A stretch of DNA of 5,895 nucleotides from Pseudomonadota bacterium. Lineage in GTDB: Bacteria; Pseudomonadota; Gammaproteobacteria; Burkholderiales; Casimicrobiaceae. Shown here piece after piece: positions 5,152 through 5,895 of this stretch (the first letter of the stretch is position 1; every line of letters starts with the position of its first letter). The notes under the pieces were generated by a model, which ran no database searches, was not told the origin of the DNA, and worked only from the letters and a program-made list of their open reading frames with translations. Location: NCBI GenBank assembly GCA_029571495.1, contig JAKPSO010000846.1, forward strand, positions 1 to 5,895, in the 5' to 3' direction. The position numbers and the translations under genes were made by a program.

Positions 5152-5182
5152 CGCATCGCACAACTGTAAAAACATTACGCAC

Positions 5183-5895
5183 ATGTCCGACGCCATACCC
5201 GCTCCGCACATGAAGTTTTGGCCCGCGGGCGTGCCGCACGAAATCAGCGTGCCGAACGAATCGTTGTGGCAAGCGTTTGCTGCGCGTTCCGTCACCACAC
5301 CGGATGACATTGCGCTCGACTACCTAGGCAAGAGCTACAACTGGGCCGACCTGCGCGACGCGGCGGAGCACTTGGCCGGTACATTGCAACGCATGGGGGT
5401 GCGGCACGGTGACCGCGTGATTTTGTTCATGCAAAACTGCCCGCAATTCGTCGTCGCTGCGCACGCGTTGTGGCGCGCTGGCGCCGTTGTGGTGCCCGTA
5501 AATCCGATGAACAAGGCCGATGAGTTGGTGCACTGCCTCGGCGACGCCGAAGCGCACGTCGCGATCGCGTCGTCCGACATCGCGGCGGAACTTGCGCGAG
5601 CGAGCGCCGCACCGGAAGCGCGCGAGATGTTGCGTCACCTCATCGTGTTTGACTTGGCCGACGCGCTGCCGCTCGATCATGCCGCGCAGTCCATACTTTG
5701 GCCCAGCGCATGGCAACACTGGCTGGCCACACGTCACGAACTACCAACCGCCCACGGTGTGACCACGCATCGCTGGAATGACGTGTTGAACGAACGCATC
5801 GCACCGCAAGACGTGGCTTTGCGCGGAGACGATTTAGCGCTGCTACCGTACACCAGCGGCACGACGGGCCTGCCCAAGGGCTGCATGCACACGCA
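5183..5895 (+). CDS. AMP-forming acyl-CoA synthetase, N-terminal part (cut by right edge)
   Basis: 237 codons of an ANL-superfamily ligase are present and the reading frame is still open at the window end. It activates a carboxylic acid with ATP and CoA via an acyl-adenylate. Visible features are the N-terminal region SLWQAFAARSVTTPDDIAL, typical of fatty-acid-CoA ligases, then YLGKSYNWADLRDAAEHLA (48-66), GDRVILFMQNCPQFVVA (76-92), the core strand WRAGAVVVPVNPMNKADEL (97-115) and the ATP P-loop YTSGTTGLPKG (223-233). The catalytic Lys and hinge lie beyond the edge. The segment at about residues 160-200 is somewhat longer and less familiar than the rest. The gene begins 31 bp after the dehydrogenase stop on the same strand and is probably the third gene of the operon, supplying acyl-CoA to the kinase and dehydrogenase (position of LvaE in the levulinate pathway). 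The ATG at 5183 has no clear Shine-Dalgarno; an in-frame ATG at 5210 is an alternative. Confidence 0.92.
   Translation, partial: MSDAIPAPHMKFWPAGVPHEISVPNESLWQAFAARSVTTPDDIALDYLGKSYNWADLRDAAEHLAGTLQRMGVRHGDRVILFMQNCPQFVVAAHALWRAGAVVVPVNPMNKADELVHCLGDAEAHVAIASSDIAAELARASAAPEAREMLRHLIVFDLADALPLDHAAQSILWPSAWQHWLATRHELPTAHGVTTHRWNDVLNERIAPQDVALRGDDLALLPYTSGTTGLPKGCMHT

Noticed and set aside
1..5895. CRISPR arrays, tRNA or rRNA genes, insertion sequences, prophage or defence modules
   Set aside because: I looked for spaced direct repeats, cloverleaf-like stretches and transposase or phage motifs and saw none.

Overview
The window is about 5.9 kb of GC-rich DNA with strong third-position G/C bias. 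It holds six tightly packed bacterial genes plus one fragment at each edge or near it, arranged as two divergent transcription units. The mix of genes (an APH-type kinase next to an acyl-CoA dehydrogenase and a fatty acyl-CoA ligase, a periplasmic MetX-like hydrolase, DinB-like and RimJ/L-type GNAT proteins) and the codon use suggest a Gram-negative proteobacterium, most likely a beta-proteobacterium (Burkholderiales-like). That placement is an inference from gene style only; there is no rRNA or other marker.

The left half (1-2501) reads on the minus strand. From promoter-proximal to distal it holds a DinB-family putative metal-dependent protein, a GNAT N-acetyltransferase, an exported alpha/beta hydrolase of the homoserine-acetyltransferase-like type, and the first 61 codons of a second exported protein that runs off the left edge. 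Gaps are 18, 78 and 31 bp. The last two genes carry strong Shine-Dalgarno sequences and Sec signal peptides.

The centre (2502-2759) is a gene-free, comparatively AT-rich divergent control region with several inverted repeats. One is a 25-bp operator-like site ending 5 bp before the first plus-strand gene. It has 9-bp perfect arms and contains three copies of the hexamer ATTGTC. The others are two opposed copies of a 13-mer, 103 bp apart centre to centre, and a GGGG-TTTA-CCCC palindrome.

The right half (2760-5895) reads on the plus strand. It holds an APH-fold kinase, an acyl-CoA dehydrogenase overlapping it by 14 nt, and an AMP-forming acyl-CoA synthetase cut by the right edge. Kinase plus dehydrogenase is the arrangement fused in mammalian ACAD11, and kinase, dehydrogenase and ligase are also components of the Pseudomonas putida levulinate (Lva) pathway. 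The likely joint job is activation of a (hydroxy)carboxylic acid to its CoA ester, phosphorylation of a hydroxyl on the acyl chain, and removal of the phosphate by the dehydrogenase so that the chain can enter beta-oxidation. The actual substrate cannot be read from the sequence. I see no CRISPR array, tRNA, rRNA or insertion sequence.
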